A stretch of DNA of 64,000 nucleotides from Ceratopteris richardii (Eukaryota > Streptophyta > Polypodiopsida > Polypodiales > Pteridaceae): the NCBI GenBank assembly GCA_020310875.1, contig CM035423.1:117035865-117099864 (forward strand), read 5' to 3'. How positions within the stretch are numbered: the stretch's first letter is position 1; every line of letters starts with the position of its first letter. A program made the translations under genes and the position numbers. The notes below the pieces were generated by a model that was not told the DNA's origin, made no database searches, and saw only the letters and a list, made by a program, of their open reading frames with translations. This document shows, one piece after another, positions 33,591 through 47,740 of this stretch.

Positions 33591-33599
33591 ACCATATAC

Positions 33600-34290
33600 T
33601 CTTTATGGATCTCCTCACTCAAGAGTGCTATACATATATCATCATCGACTAGTTCACCACGAAGTGCGCTATTGCTAGTAGTAGTGAAAAATGTATCTCA
33701 TGATGATGGCAAGGTGCATAGCAACAGGATGGATTTCATTTCATTATCCATTTCCATTTTTTTGAGCCTGTAATTGAAAGAATATAGGATCATAGTTGTT
33801 TAGATGAGCAAAAACACTATATGTGTCCTTCATGTGGTCATATAAATTTCTTATCATATACACCTTATTTGATGTCATTTCTTTTTCATATGTATTGCAT
33901 AACTTCTTTCAAAGCTCCTCTACACTTTCACAGTCCAAAACTATAAAATAAACATTATCTTCCAAGTGGAGTCAGTGCAATCAAATACTAGACCTAGCCA
34001 TTTCATCTAACTCGTCCTAACCATCATCATCCACATCAATATGATTCTTTGAGATTCCATTTATTGGCCTCTATTACCTACCTTGGATCAGCACGTGTTT
34101 AATCTAATTCTTTCAAAGAGCAAAGTTTGTGCCATAAAATTTCTAAATCTTGAAATGATATTTGCCCTAAGAGTTATAGATAGTTTTGGGAACACTCGCA
34201 CTAGACCCTGATCCACTAGATGTACCTTAGATCTCTAATTTCCATGATGACAAAGAACTAATTAGAATGAAAACGGAGCTAGAATAGTCC
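33600..34290 (-). mobile_element. Copia gag fragment
   Basis: Minus-strand translation shows gag pieces of a plant Copia: an ALWK-type segment, DELDEMARSSI, EMTSNKVYMIRNLYDHMKDT and HLNNYDPIFFQLQAQK. Adjacent to the outer Copia remnant but not obviously continuous with it, since integrase is missing between them. Heavily broken. Confidence 0.65.
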
Positions 34291-35340
34291 AAACACCACT
34301 AAGTTGCTAAAAGGATGACCAAGTGTTAGATTCTTAGAGAAATTTGGTAGAGTCTCCATATAAAAATGGATCAAGGAACAAGAATGACCAAGAAAAAGGA
34401 CTATTTTACAATGTATATTCTCACACCAATAAGTGTGTCACTGAGTAAAATCAACCATTGTATAGTTCAAAAACCAAAATGTGGAAAAGTATTTCTAGAC
34501 TCGTCTCTTAAAAATGATCATATGAGGAATGGAAAAATCTCAAAAACATGTGAGTAGTAACATGTTAACTTGCATAAGGAATCACTCACTCCACTACATA
34601 GAACCATTTAATGGAAAGAAGCCAACTAGGCTTATCAAGCACCTATGAACAACTAGCATACATCTCCTATGGCAAGGTTGGGTAAGTCTTCCACCTCCAT
34701 CACCAAAGAGACCCGGACATGTGGGTGTCTCCTAGTTATGAAAACATCACCACGTTGTCGAGGCATGCTGAAAACGTCTTTCTTTATCAATATCAAAAGC
34801 TTTATGCAAAAAAGTAATTTCTATATCAATGACCACATGGATGTAAATAAGCGGTATCTACGAAAATGTACATAGTATGCATGTGCTTAGAATATGCAAA
34901 AAAGTGGCACTAAAAGGCTGAATTTACAGCTTAAACACTAGCAAACAATAGTGGCAAGTGTGTGTCAACAATATTCTTTAGGCTAAAGAAGCATGCTTAA
35001 ACTTGTGCCGATTGCTCCCACCATAGCTAAACGCCTTCCAAAAAAGCTATAAGAAGACTTAAAATCTGAATTTCAGTTATAAATCTGAATGTACACTACC
35101 AAGGAGACAAAAATGCAAGTTTCTTGAGCAGCAAGATTGATCTTCGGACCAATCTCTCCACCTATATACTCAAAACTATTAAAAAATAGAAAAATCAGCT
35201 TCAACCTCACTTTTGACCATACTACTTGCCATTTCCATGAGATACATCATTTTTTGAGGTTTATACAACACTTCACATTGATGTTTTACCCCATACTCAA
35301 CCAAAAATGCATTAAAATTAGACGACATATATTCCCCCCT
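34291..35340. other. AT-rich DNA, possible LTR remnant
   Basis: Contains TGTTAGATTCTTAGAG at 34325 and no reading frame above about 70 residues. May be LTR sequence between two Copia fragments; boundaries cannot be supported. Confidence 0.35.
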
Positions 35341-37200
35341 TGATCTGAATGGGGGGCTCCCATTTTACATGTTGATACATTTTCAACCATAACCAACCAT
35401 TTCTTTAATCACATAAACACTTTTGAATTTTCTTTCATTGGATAAAACCATGCATTCTTGGAAAAGTCATCAATGAGAGTCATAAAGTATAGGTAATTCC
35501 CAAAAGAATGTGTTTGTATAGGACCACAAACATCACTAATAACAAGCTTAAATTTATATGCTATTGTAACTTGACCATCTTTTGCGACGAAAGAATGCTC
35601 CATTTTACCCAAAATATAGCCTTCATATACATGTTCAAAGGATCCCTAAAGTTTGGGCAAAAAAGGCACCATTTCATATTTCTACATGTGAAGAAAACTA
35701 GAAAATTTTAGGTGACCAAAGCATGCATGACAAAGCTTTACATCTGAAATAAACTAAGATTCATGAAATGAACATGTTCAATCATTCTCAAATTTTTCAT
35801 AACCTATGAGCTTATACAACACATGACATAAAATGCTAGAAGGAATAATAACATCACCATTCAACAGATCATGAACTATACATCTATCATCAACAAATTT
35901 GACAACCAATCCAATCTTGGATAATCCTAAAATTGAGAACAAACTTTTCTTGATCCCTGGCACAAATAAGCATCTAACGATGTGAAATAACTACCATCAA
36001 CAATAGTCAAAATGATTTTTCCAACTCCCATGATAAAACAAGAGGATTTGTTTGCACATGGACAATATTCTTTATATGGCAGGCTCAAGTGAGGTGAAGA
36101 AACTATGCTATGAGGTAATATTTTTGGTTGCACCACTATCATACCAAACATCTGAGTTTACCATACACATACATTGCTCATGAGAAGATGGTTCATGTCT
36201 TCAATGAGTACTAAATGCCCGTTCTTCATTTTGAACAGGATTAGTAGACTCTCATTTAGGTGTAGAGGCCTTTGCAACAACCATTCTAACTTCCTTCTTC
36301 TTCCCCTCCTTTGGCACTAGTTTAGGACAAATCTTTATAAAATAATCATTTCCCTTAGATTACTTGCAAAACTATTTTTGAATTTTGGTTTTCTTGTCAT
36401 ATTTGTCTTCCTTCTTTGCATGTGCAACACTAATAGACTTTCATTTACTAGTAGATGAGCTCCATTCACCTTCGCCCTTCTAATTAGCTAAGAAATCTTG
36501 ATATGAAACATGCATAATTGGCATATTCTACATAGGCTGATCTAACCAAATCATCAAAGGTTAAGGCATTTGGATTGCCATTCATCATCAACTGAAGAGT
36601 AGATGCAAAAGTGTGATAAGAATCTAGAAGACCATTAAGAATAGTCCACACAAATGAGCTACCTTAATAAGATTCCATCAACATAAAACAAGTGTTATTT
36701 CAAATCTTTGATCTTTGTCAAAAATCTAGCCATTAAATCTCCTTCATTCATATGATCGCTCTCCAATTTTTTTCAGAGGTAAGTGACACAAGTCTCATTT
36801 GTAACTGTGTATAATGTTGTAAGAGTATGTCAAGCATGTTTTGTTGTCTTGTAGGAATGAATGAGAGGGATAATGGTACATTTGATAGACAAAGCTATCA
36901 ATGCGTGTGCCTATGTACCTCGATCATCCCAACAAATTTGCTCTATAGTAGGAGCAATGGGAACCACAATGGGACCAAGAAATTAACGATAATCAACTTC
37001 AACACCATCAACATCACCTTCAATCACTATATTTGTAGGTGTAGTTAGATGTTTTCTAGCATAGTGCACAAGATTCCACGTCTTTTGATAACACTACATG
37101 ATGCATCATATATGCACACAATGGGTTATTATTACCATCCAAATTATCCTCAAGAACTAGCATACAAAATACATCATTGCTTTCAGCCATTCCTAGTGGT
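35341..37200 (-). mobile_element. decayed Copia fragment (integrase start to gag)
   Basis: Minus-strand pieces in order: integrase start (DVCGPIQTHSFGNYLYFMTL, IDDFSKNAWFYPMK) at 35409-35612; a protease/pre-integrase stretch (PGIKKSLFSILGL) at 35778-35963; a protease-like DGSYFTS piece near 36000; a Lys-rich knuckle region near 36250-36480; gag near 36480-37150. RT and RNase H are missing. Many breaks; old. Confidence 0.75.
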
Positions 37201-40200
37201 TTAACAATTTGATGCAAAGAATTGATTATATCTCAAAAGGTTGAACAAAAGTACCCAAGCAAGCTCTACTAGAACTGTTGGAGACTTGATCAAGACCCTT
37301 GTACTAGTGAATGAAGAGCTTTATATACATTCCACATAAAAGGATGAAATTACCTACACAATCACTACAAATGTGTGTTTAGAGGCTGAAACAAGCTCAA
37401 ATAAAAATTTTGATGCTAGAAAACAAGACATTTTGAACTCCTTATCACCTTTAGAATGCTCACCAATTTTCATGCCATTTCTAAACTATGACCAAAGGGG
37501 TATCCATGATGCCCTACTATAATAACAATTGTTGGAGTTTGAGCTCTACAAAAGCACATAAACAATGCAACGAAGATAAAGAACCTTGGAAACCGTTCAT
37601 ATCCCTTGATCACATCCAGTTTTGTTTTGAAGAAATTTATAACCATCTAAATATTAACATAAAATTTTTTCCAAGATAAATTCAATGCATAGTTTCCATG
37701 CCTTTATTTAATATTCCCATGACACACATAATGATTTATTGAATTAATCACACAAAGTGGTATACCTTCTGTGACCAAATCTACCGATTCAAGAACAAGT
37801 TTTTTGAACTATCAAAAATTCCTTTCTGAGTAAGATATAAAACTAGATTATAACTTTACATATAACCTACATCAAATATAATTACAAAACTAGTAGGATA
37901 CCCAAACTCAGCAAAAAAAATTACTATTTAATACCTTAAACTAGGCCCAATTATTGATATTGTCAAGTTACCGACCATTTATAATTATCATTTATCAAAG
38001 CTATCAATAATATCAGATCTTTAATTGTCCTTGAAATAGATAAAGGTAGTTCCTATGCGAGGACTGAGACAACCAGACAACCACTCACACTGATACACAT
38101 GTCAAATAGGTTATTGCTAGTGCAGATAATTGAGTATATTGTAGAGATGTGTTTTCTAATAGGAATACATTAGTAAAACAACGCAATAGGGTATCCATAT
38201 GTAGGATTCTCCCTAAGTGCTTTTTTGGTAGTGAAATTGTTAGGTCCAGTCAACTTGTCCAATTTCAATAGCCCCAAGTAATCATGACTAGTGGCTTTTC
38301 AAAGAGCAATATATTGATGACCATGTAGATATACACTCTAAAATAATATCATGAAATAGCATATTAAGGATAAGGTTAACCATTTTTCATAACTATATAT
38401 CAATCTTATAAGGTCCACTACATATTTCAATTCATGTTTAGTCAATAGATATTCATTCTATGTCAAGATCCTATTATCCTCAATACTTGTAATCTAGTGA
38501 TGTGTTCATCCTAGGGACTATCTATATAAATATTACATGCATTTATACATGATCAACCAAAATTTTTTGAAAAAAAGTTAGACATAATTCGTCTTCTAGA
38601 GCATGTCATATAGGTATACTTCCTAGCATTAATAAAAAAGGATAGTTATAATGTAAACCATGACATTAGTACTAGTAACATAGGTCCCTACGTTCGATAT
38701 TTTCGATTGATTAGTGTAAAGGTGTTGGTAAATAAATCTACCATACATCATATCCTCAATGTGATGCTAAATAAATATACGATAACAACCAATGCTTCTG
38801 GAAATAAAAACAAGACACAAGCTTTGATAGACGACTATCATTGCCAATTGAACAAGAAACTTCTTTTTTACTACTACTAGGATGCTCAATTTCAGGCCTA
38901 ACCACAAAGTTTTAACCAAAGGAAACCTAGAAATCTCTTCTTAACATATATTTGAGTGAGCCCATGATTTTCCATATGATAACAACATACCCGATATGAT
39001 CCATTATCATGTAAAATAGGCACCATGTAAAACAACCTATATATCATCACTATTTTTCAAGGACCAATAGGTTCTACATTGAACAAAAAAATATTATGAA
39101 ATAAAAAATTATCAGTTGCAATGCTGATTAGAACCATTGCAATCTCATGCCTCATAGGGACTTGAAAAGGTACACTTATTTCATATAGTGAAAACTCGAA
39201 TATGTAAAGTTTTTTCCATATGTTTCTCATTAAAAAAAAACATAAAGAACAAACACTAATTAATAGATTCCCGCATCGAATACTGAAACACAAATCGTAT
39301 GACATAAGACACAATCTAGATTAGCCATTCATTAAGAAAAATCTCACAAGTAGCACCTGAAAGGACAAAATTATGCCAGATCGAGTACAAATAACACTCT
39401 CATATATGTACCATTTCTTATGAACATCATTTTATCCTCATATGTACAAAACTCAAATTGGACATCATCATCAATGCATGTGTACCCAAGACTAGTTTTT
39501 TCATCCATGCCTATAGAGAATGAAAACATTATGTAATGGTTGCAAACACAGCATATTTATATGCTGCATGTAAAATGAGTATTAAGATAAAATATTATGG
39601 GCCAATAGATCCAACATCCGAAATACCAACTACTTCTAATCAAATTCCAAAAGTTAGTCCTTATTAGAATCAATGTTGCAAACACCAAGATACATTATAC
39701 TCCATCATTTGTTATTATTACAATATGTATCATCATCCCCACTCAAAATGTGTAGGTATAACTCAAAGGAGTAGAGAAGCATAGTTGAATAGATTCTGTG
39801 GCTTATTTAATCATGTAGGTGGGTGATGGAAAATCAAACCTTGATACTCATATTCAAGAAGCCACTACTTAGCGCATTATCTGTAATTCAAGTAATCCAT
39901 GTTTGCAAAGAACCCGATCAAATTTCTTCCAACGAACAAGACCACCAAGGAGAAACCAACACAAGAGCTGATAGAGAGAGAATGATTAAAACCATAAAAA
40001 TGTGTAAGCATACAAGGTTCCTATACTCTTGCATTGCATGATTGGGAACTCCACCTTATACAAGGACTTTTATAGAGTAGCCATTTGACAATCGTACCTT
40101 GATTTTTGCCATGTTGAGAAAATATAATCTCGTAGCTAGGTGGTGGCCATGTCCAAAGAGCATAAGGTTGAATCACAAGACGAAAAAAATGGAGACCAAA

Positions 40201-41018
40201 ATCATTGGTATTATATGCTCCATCAACCCTAAGAAACCATATTCCAAAAAAATCAACTCAATGGTCTTAGACACGTCTAGGACCCTACTCTAGTGTATTT
40301 ATGAAACCTCATTTTACCAACTAAGTTACATCAATTCGATTTCATCTAGTTCCATTGTTTAGTATATACAATCACAAATCCCATTTTATTTTGTCAACCC
40401 TAATATCTCAAACATCCAAGTTTGAAAAAGACCACTTTTTCATCTTATCTATAAAATTTCAATAATCGTGGAACCAAGTTAAAACCATCACATTAGTTAT
40501 ATTATTCCATTGATCAAACGTGCAAAAGTATGCATTGGAATGAAGTAAAGAAACCATCAATAGTTGATGTAATCGTGCAAAGTGCAATTAGTGCATATTT
40601 GATACACAAGGTGACTTTATTATGCTCCAAATAGAGTAACATCATTCTTGTGAGCGTATAGAACAAAGAGTGTTTTCCTTATTGCCAAAAGTAAGAAATA
40701 ATGGTCCTTTTAATTGTTGCAATACATAATTTTCATGACTTAAAATAACTACTTTATTCCTATACAAGGTTTATATTGATGTTTGATCAATAGAAATCAT
40801 GCATTATCACCCAAAATGTCCATAATAGTGGAGTGAGTTTCCAATTATCAACGTTTATTCCAATTCATCAAATTAGGAAACTGCCATGTACTATTAAGAA
40901 GCTATTCATGTTAGATTGAATCACGAAGTTAATTGAGAAAGAAGTGAAATGTATTTTTGTTGGGTAGGGTTCTGAAAGCAAAGGCTATCATCTCTATCAT
41001 CCATAGAATAAACACATT
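37201..41018. other. long AT-rich stretch, nothing firmly recognised
   Basis: No open frame exceeds 85 residues and no domain, LTR pair or tandem array is evident. Likely old repeat debris. Confidence 0.45.
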
Positions 41019-42596
41019 ATGGTTAGTCCTGATGTTGTTTTTGTGGAAGATGCAATTAATCAATTACTTTCATGTACTAAGGAGACATCAATTAGCTCCC
41101 AAGATGTGTATGACACTTTGCTGCCTCTTTTTATAAGTGGACAATCAATGGTGATTTACATGAAAAAATATATGTACTTCAACCTCGTGGTTTTGTGTGG
41201 AAAGGACATGAAAACAAAGTGTACAAGTTGAAAAAGGCATTACATGGTTTGAAGCAAGAACCATGTGCTTGGTATGAAAAGATACATGCCTACTTGATTG
41301 CACATGGTTTTGAGAACATTCCAACTGAGAGAACCTTATATGTTAAGCATGTCAATGATGTACTTCTGATCATTGTTGTTTATGTTGATGACATGCTGCT
41401 CACTGGTCCTAATGAGAAGCACATTTTTTAATTTAAGTCTGATTTGCATGTCTCTTTTGAGATGTCAGCTTTGGGGCATTTGCATCATTATTTGGGCATT
41501 TAGTTTATTCAAGTTGATGGGGGAATAGATTTCTGTATATATTGACACATCATTGGAGCGCTTTCTCCTTGAAGATTGCAAACCTATTGCCACTCCTATG
41601 GCAATAGTTTTATGATTGATCTTTATGATGATGGAGAGGCATTTGATGTTTTTCTCTATCAAAATTTTTTTGGATGCTTGATTCACTTATGCATAACTTG
41701 TTTTAATATTTAGTTTGTTGTCTCTTAGATGAGAGAGCTTATGCATTGCCTAGGTTTAAAGCATTGGCAGGCGGTTAAGTGCATCTTTTGCTACTTGAGT
41801 GGTACCCAACTACTTGGATTGTCTTATCTCAAGGGGGGATCACTACCATCAGCTTTACATGATTTTCTTGACTCGGAATGAGCTTGTTGCGATGACATTC
41901 ATATGTGCACTAGTTGTTTTTTCTTCATGCTTGGTATCTCATGTATATCTTGGTTGAGGAAGAAACAACCTATTGTGGCCACTTCTAGTTGTCTATTAGA
42001 TGAGAAAGTTTATGCATTGCCTAGGTTTAAAGCATTCGCAGGCGGTTAAGTGCATCTTTTGCTACTTGAGTGGTACCCAACTACTTGGATTGTCTTATCC
42101 CAAGGGGGGATCACTACCATCAGATTTACATGATTTTTTTGGCTCGGAATGAGCTTGTTGCTATGACATTCATATATCCACTAGTTGTTTTTTCTTCATG
42201 CTTGGTATCTCATGTATATCTTGGTTGAGGAAGAAACAACCTATTGTGGCCACTTCTAGTTGTGAGGTTGAGTATAGGGTAATTTTCACAATGGCTACTA
42301 AGTGTGTGTGGCTTAGATGTCTTTTGGCTCATTTGGGTGTTGTTTAGTCTTCTACCACCATCTTCATTGGCAGTCAGAGCACATTGGAAGTTGTGAAGAG
42401 CTCTATGTTCCATGATCACACAAAGCACATTCACGTGCATTCTCATTATGTGAGGGAGAGGTTCTTTGCTCGAGAGTTCCATTTGGTTTATGTGCCCACA
42501 CAAGATAACATTGCAGGCCTTTCCACAAAGGCTTTGCCTAGGGAGAAGTTTGAAGCTTTCCACAAAGCTTTGGGCTTACTTCCTTTTGTGGATTGA
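41019..42596 (+). mobile_element. decayed Copia fragment (RT and RNase H)
   Basis: Plus-strand RT piece at 41195-41431 with KLKKALHGLKQEPCAWYEKI and YVDDMLLTG; RNase H end at 42250-42596 with CEVEYR, VHSHYVRERFFAREFHLVYV and STKALPREKFE. A 271-bp tandem duplication sits between. Gag and integrase are not found upstream. Broken in many places. Confidence 0.88.
41725..42263. repeat. 271-bp tandem duplication inside the Copia RT/RNase H region
   Basis: Copies at 41725-41992 and 41996-42263 share GCATTGCCTAGGTTTAAAGCATT and run through GGAAGAAACAACCTATTGTGGCC with few differences. It happened after the element had inserted, and more recently than most of its decay. Confidence 0.9.
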
Positions 42597-42939
42597 TCTG
42601 TTTCCACATAGACTGAGACTTTTATATACATGTGTGAAACTCCTTATTCAACACATCAATTCAAGGAGGATTGGTTGGTATACTTTGGTAGTGATGTGTG
42701 TGAACACACTTATGGCCACTAGGGCACTTTTTTCCCTCTTTAATAGATTAATTTTCCTTGGCTTCTATATATGCCTACAAACCTAACGGGTGACTTATCT
42801 TTGTACATTCACTTGGTAATACTACTCAAAATTGTCTTGTGATCCAAGATTCTTCTTCTTCTTCCTTGTATGTTTGCATGCTTCTGTAGACCTCAAATTC
42901 CAACAAAAATTCATTGAGGATGTCCTAGAATGGTAAAGA
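42597..42939 (+). other. possible 3' LTR of the Copia fragment
   Basis: Follows the end of RNase H and contains TCTATATATGCC near 42764, a TATA-like site, and TTCTTCTTCTTCC. No partner LTR is seen, so the call is weak. Confidence 0.3.
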
Positions 42940-43140
42940 AAAGTCTTGTGTTGGCAATCAAACATCAACGGGTTTTGAAGACATTGATGGAGAATCAAAC
43001 GGTTCAGAGAAGAGACTTGATAAGGAACTTGGGTTGCCCTCTGTGAAGGCTCTAGGAGTAACAAAGGCTTAGGCACATGATTCAGCAAGAACAAGTGACC
43101 CATGACCAAGACGATCTGAATGATCAAGAGAATAAGAGTA
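42940..43140 (+). mobile_element. small Copia integrase-RT linker fragment
   Basis: Translation pieces such as FEDIDGESNGSEK, LGLPSVKALGVTKA and PRRSE parallel the linker of the middle Copia at 29940-30110 (ELGLPFVKTPGVRKAHA). Isolated scrap on the plus strand. Confidence 0.6.
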
Positions 43141-46100
43141 GAAGTAAATCAAGGAAGACGGATATCGAGTGCTATATGTTGGAGACAATGTTCACAATTA
43201 GCCATAAAAATTGTTCTTTATGAAATCCCTCAACAAATGGCACGTGGGTGTCTTGGATAAAAGAGAGTACATTCAAAGGGAACACGTGTTATTGATCCCC
43301 ACGGGCAACGACGGGGGCATGAACTATCTTTGGAATAAGATTTTTCTGAAAATGTAAAGTTGGCACAACGCAAAATCCAATTTGCTTTTGAAGATATCTT
43401 TTGCATCACGATCATAGATTTCCAAGCTTATTTACGATCGCATGCATAGCTTTTCATCATAGAGCTTTTGCTTTTCAAAATGGCTTTCTTGCTTGGGGCT
43501 CATAAGCTATAAATTGAAGGCAAAGCTCATTGTTCATCGTCACGTAAGCAATCTTCTCAAGCTACTCAAGGAGAACTTAAAGGAGATCTAGGAGGCCATG
43601 GAAGAGGAGTTCCCACACTGCTCGAGGAGTTGTGGTCTACATTTTGGTGATTATTCGAAGGAGATTCTGCTAGCTTACCATCAACATCCATTGTTGATTT
43701 ACTGTGAGTAGCAAGTCTATAATCCACAATTCTGAAGTCTTTCAAATAAGAAAAAATAAATATTAGCTTTAATATTTGCAAATTGGCGTTTTATGTGATT
43801 TCAAATTTAATGAAAGATTATGTCCAAAACGAACCCCCCCCCAAAGAAAAAAAAACGAAATTTAAAAAACTTAAGAAAAAGATACATTCAAAATCGAGTT
43901 CCCGAAAATGTCGGAATCCTTGGAAAATATTCAATGTGTGACCTAACGATAATCCTTGGAAATATTCAAAATATTCAAGGTGTGACCTAACGATAGTCCT
44001 TGGAAAGTTGGGGATAAGAAGAATTTGTAGGCCGTGTGTTTTTTTTTCAATTTTTTTAATTATTATTATTAATGAAGTTTCATCGTTGATATCAATTGTT
44101 TCGAATCAACTTGAACGAATTTGAAAGTAATCCCAAAAAGTCATTGATCTTAAGATCTCACCCATTCAAATTGTGATGAATGTCTAGTAGTAATCCATAA
44201 GGGTTGAATCTCTACCCCCCACCCATAGAGGTTGAACCCCCTACCCCTAACTCAGAGGCCCAACAAATAGAGTTGATCAATCAATTTTTCAAGCACAAAC
44301 AATAAAATAAGTCGTCAATCAAACATGAAAACTAAAAACAAAAAGCTTCCCAAAAGAAAAGAGAAAAGTTGTTGCTTTTTTGTCCTTCGAAAGAGCTTTT
44401 GAGATATTCAATGCATGCTTAGCGCGAGAAGCACGTGGTCATGCATTCGAGGTGGACGAGCGACGAGGTCTTACACCACTCTTGAGAGAACATCTCCATT
44501 ATTTTTCTATTTCATAAGCATCACATCAATGCGACCCAAGAATTGCAATTGGATAGGCCACGAGCTTTGTAGGCAAGTGGATTAGCTAGAGAAACTATAA
44601 GAGATAAGATTAAAGATTGTTGTAGGAATATACACTCCTAAAAGAGGACCAAAGCTTACTAGAAAACTCATAAAAGGGAAATGGAATCAAAGAAGGAGAT
44701 TTAGTCCTAGTCCTACTATATATACCAGAATGAATCCAGGTAAACCCCAAATTCACCCTCAAATGAAAGTGCAACTATAAGCTCATGGTAGTCAACCACA
44801 AGACTATATAGCATATCAGCTCCAATATGCATAGTATCGACTCAATACTATGACATCCCCACTAACGTCATCAGTGCCCAATAGTGGGTATAGAACTCCG
44901 AATGAAGACATGCTCACACACGCACCCCACAACACACACACACACACCACGAGCATGAACTCAGAAGAAGCTCTGCGAACTGAGTTTCTATCACTTCCGG
45001 AAGTGATGGGCAAACTCAGCCATAATGAAGCCTAGCACAAAATGCAACCAAAAGATAGGAAAAAAGCCTAGTCCTACTATACACTCTCTCGAAGAGAGGA
45101 CCCAAGCTTTCTATGAAGAGCATATAAAGGGCAATCGACTCAAAGAAGGAGATCCAATCTTAGTATACACTCTCAAGTAGCACACAAAGAAATTTCAAAA
45201 GAGAGGTTATAGTCCTTTAATAATTAACGGCACATCTAGTGTACTGCATAATGTTCGAAAGAGAAAGAAAGAAGCAAAGAGAAGTAGAGACTAAGCTCAT
45301 GTAAAAGTTGTAGAAAGGAATGTGGAAGCCCTAGAAACGATGAGGAAAAAACAAACTTTTGTGAAGACAAGCAAAAGAATCTCTATCTTTTATTACATAA
45401 GAATCAATCCCAACATCCGGGATATGAGACCTTAATTGATCATAGCCTTGGGATACATGAATCTATCACTTTTCTTAGTGTTAATAGGAACTAGGGCCAC
45501 TCTCAATATGATAACATGATCCATTACAAAGAGATTTCAAGGAGACATGGTGTCAATCACGGCCTAAATTTCACGGCCATGATAAAATGCCTTAAGGGAG
45601 GAAAAAATTTGCCTCAAGGTTTCATATGAGAAATTTTGATATGTCTATAGAAGTCATATAGATATAATATACATATAGATCTGTAAAAAATGATAGGCAA
45701 ACTACCTATCTAAGCCTGCCATTGGACATAAGATTTCAAAAAATACCCTTTTTTATAGGCAAAATAGACCTTGATAAGAAAAATGCCCGTCAATTTCAGG
45801 CCTTGGTGACAATAGAAGCATGTATCATTAAACTAGGAGGCTCCTAGAAAAAATGTGTAGGTGAATATTAGCCACCGATTCACCTAGGTAATCTATCATG
45901 GATGCAACCTTCCTAGTGTGTAAGGATGAGGATTAAAAAGAAGCCATCATTTTAGGGCAAGACTAATTATAGCAACATTTTTTTACCTTTACCATTGCTC
46001 CTGTCATACTTTCTCTGATTGTCTATGGTAGAACAATGTTTAGTTTCTTAGAAGAGAGAGAATCATGTTTGAGGCACTCTTTTACCCAATTTTAAGATCA

Positions 46101-47029
46101 AGAGAATATAGAAATTAAATCAAGGATCTTCCTAGTTTATCAACGTCTGAGAATTCTTACACTTTGACAACTTTAGTCAAAGAAGCTATAAGGTGAGCAG
46201 GTACTCAATAGAGCAAGACATAATGAATGAAGCAAGTCTAAGTGAGGAAAGGATCACTTCATTCTCACTCACATGTGATGAATACAAACTAGGATCAAAA
46301 CGCTAAACATGAACAAGTGTATGGAAAAGAGATGGCATTCAAGTAGGAAGATTTATGATAAAAGGCATGTGGACCAAATGTTTACCAAATTTGGGTACCT
46401 AAGAGAAATCTAGAGGAACAACAAAATAACCCTCGAACTTGAATATCATAGTGAAAATTTTTGGGAGCAATAACAAAGCAACAACTTGAAGCTCATAACA
46501 CACATGAAGTTGCAAGGACAAGGAAGAGCAAGCACACGTAGATTAGGAGGCATTGAATTTGAATAATAACCATGTTTTTCTAACATGGGGGCCAATGAAG
46601 GTGATAAACATCCAAAACAGGGGGACTAAAATTGAAAATATAACAATTTAGTTGCAAACATAAGCTATGTACATATGTATTCTAAAAGTTTGTATACATT
46701 ATTGCTGCAATTGATTTTGGTTTATTTTTTAAGAGTTTTTTGGTTGTTTGCATGTTGGGTTTTCTCCACAAAAGCGCGCATGCAGAATCTTGTATAAACA
46801 CATCGACAACACTTCTCACTTCACACCCCATCTACTTGCAATATGGAAACACTTGACTTTGAGTTTGAACATCATGTCAAGCATTATGCATGCACACAAA
46901 AACACATCATTTTTCTTTTGCTTTGAGTCAAATTTATGTAGCTTGTGTCAATCTTCAAGAGGTTACAACATCTAATAGCGGAGACAATAGAGATGTTAGA
47001 AGAACCCATGAAGGGAAGTCACTGTAATG
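43141..47029. other. mixed repeat debris, no gene recognised
   Basis: Contains a GC-richer block near 43200-43650 with GCTATAAATTGAAGGC (TATA-like, 43507-43522), a CA-rich short tract at 44930-44948, and diverged direct repeats at 44632-44734 and 45062-45190 sharing TAGTCCTACTATA, AAGCTT and TCAAAGAAGGAGAT. These could be LTR pieces. Open frames are short. Confidence 0.4.
44632..45190. repeat. diverged direct repeats about 430 bp apart
   Basis: Copies 44632-44734 and 45062-45190 share TACTATAxACxCTC, GAGGACC(A/C)AAGCTT, CATAAA-GG-AAT and TCAAAGAAGGAGAT. Part of a third (CTTAGTATACACTCTC) follows. Their nature is unknown. Confidence 0.6.
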
Positions 47030-47740
47030 CTGAGATGTGGTATTTACGAGACCAGAAGTGGGTTGTTCAGAGATAAATCAAAGGTTCTATGGTATACCTC
47101 CACCAGTGCTATTAGGGATCCTCTATATGGAAGTATGTCTTATAGTGGATTGTTCAGAGATAAAGACAAGGTTCTATGGTATACCTCCACTAGTGCTACT
47201 AGGGATCCTCGATATGGAAGTATGTTATGTGATGTTTGCAACTAGGAAGATTGCAAAAATTGATCTTTGGCATAAAAGCATAGGGCATGTTAATATTCGT
47301 AAGCTTAAAAACATGAGCAAAGCAACGTTGGGAAGAGATTTACCAAAATTTTATGGCCAATCCATACATGAGTTTGGTGATGCTTGCCAATTAGGTAAAC
47401 AAGCTAGATAACCTTTCAAGAGGACTATCACAAATCAACAAAGACCTTGGAGATAATACACACAAATGTTTGGGGGCCTAGCAAGGAGGCTTTCTTAGTT
47501 GGAGCAAGGTATTTTGTCAAATTCATTGATGACTTCTCAATGAAAGTATGGATCTATATCATTTAACAGAAATGAGATGTGTTCTCCATGTTTCAAATGT
47601 TCTAGAATGAAGTTGAGAAGGTAATAGGTAGTCAATTGAAGCCCTAATGTTTGGTGGAGGGGTTTAAGTACTTGGGAGGCCGATTGAGAACGGTACAAGT
47701 AGGAAGGCATAATTCCATATTGACTCCATCTAAACAAGAA
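47030..47740 (+). mobile_element. decayed Copia fragment (pre-integrase and integrase)
   Basis: DLWHKSIGHVNIRKLKNMSK with ACQLGKQ marks the pre-integrase zinc region (47250-47410); HTNVWGPSKEAFLVGARYFV and FIDDFSMKVW mark the integrase core (47450-47570). Upstream is an 87-bp tandem duplication. Heavily broken, old. Confidence 0.85.
47063..47236. repeat. 87-bp tandem duplication
   Basis: TTGTTCAGAGATAAA...GGTTCTATGGTATACCTCCAC...GATATGGAAGTATGT occurs at 47063 and 47150. The period is a multiple of three (29 codons). Confidence 0.9.
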
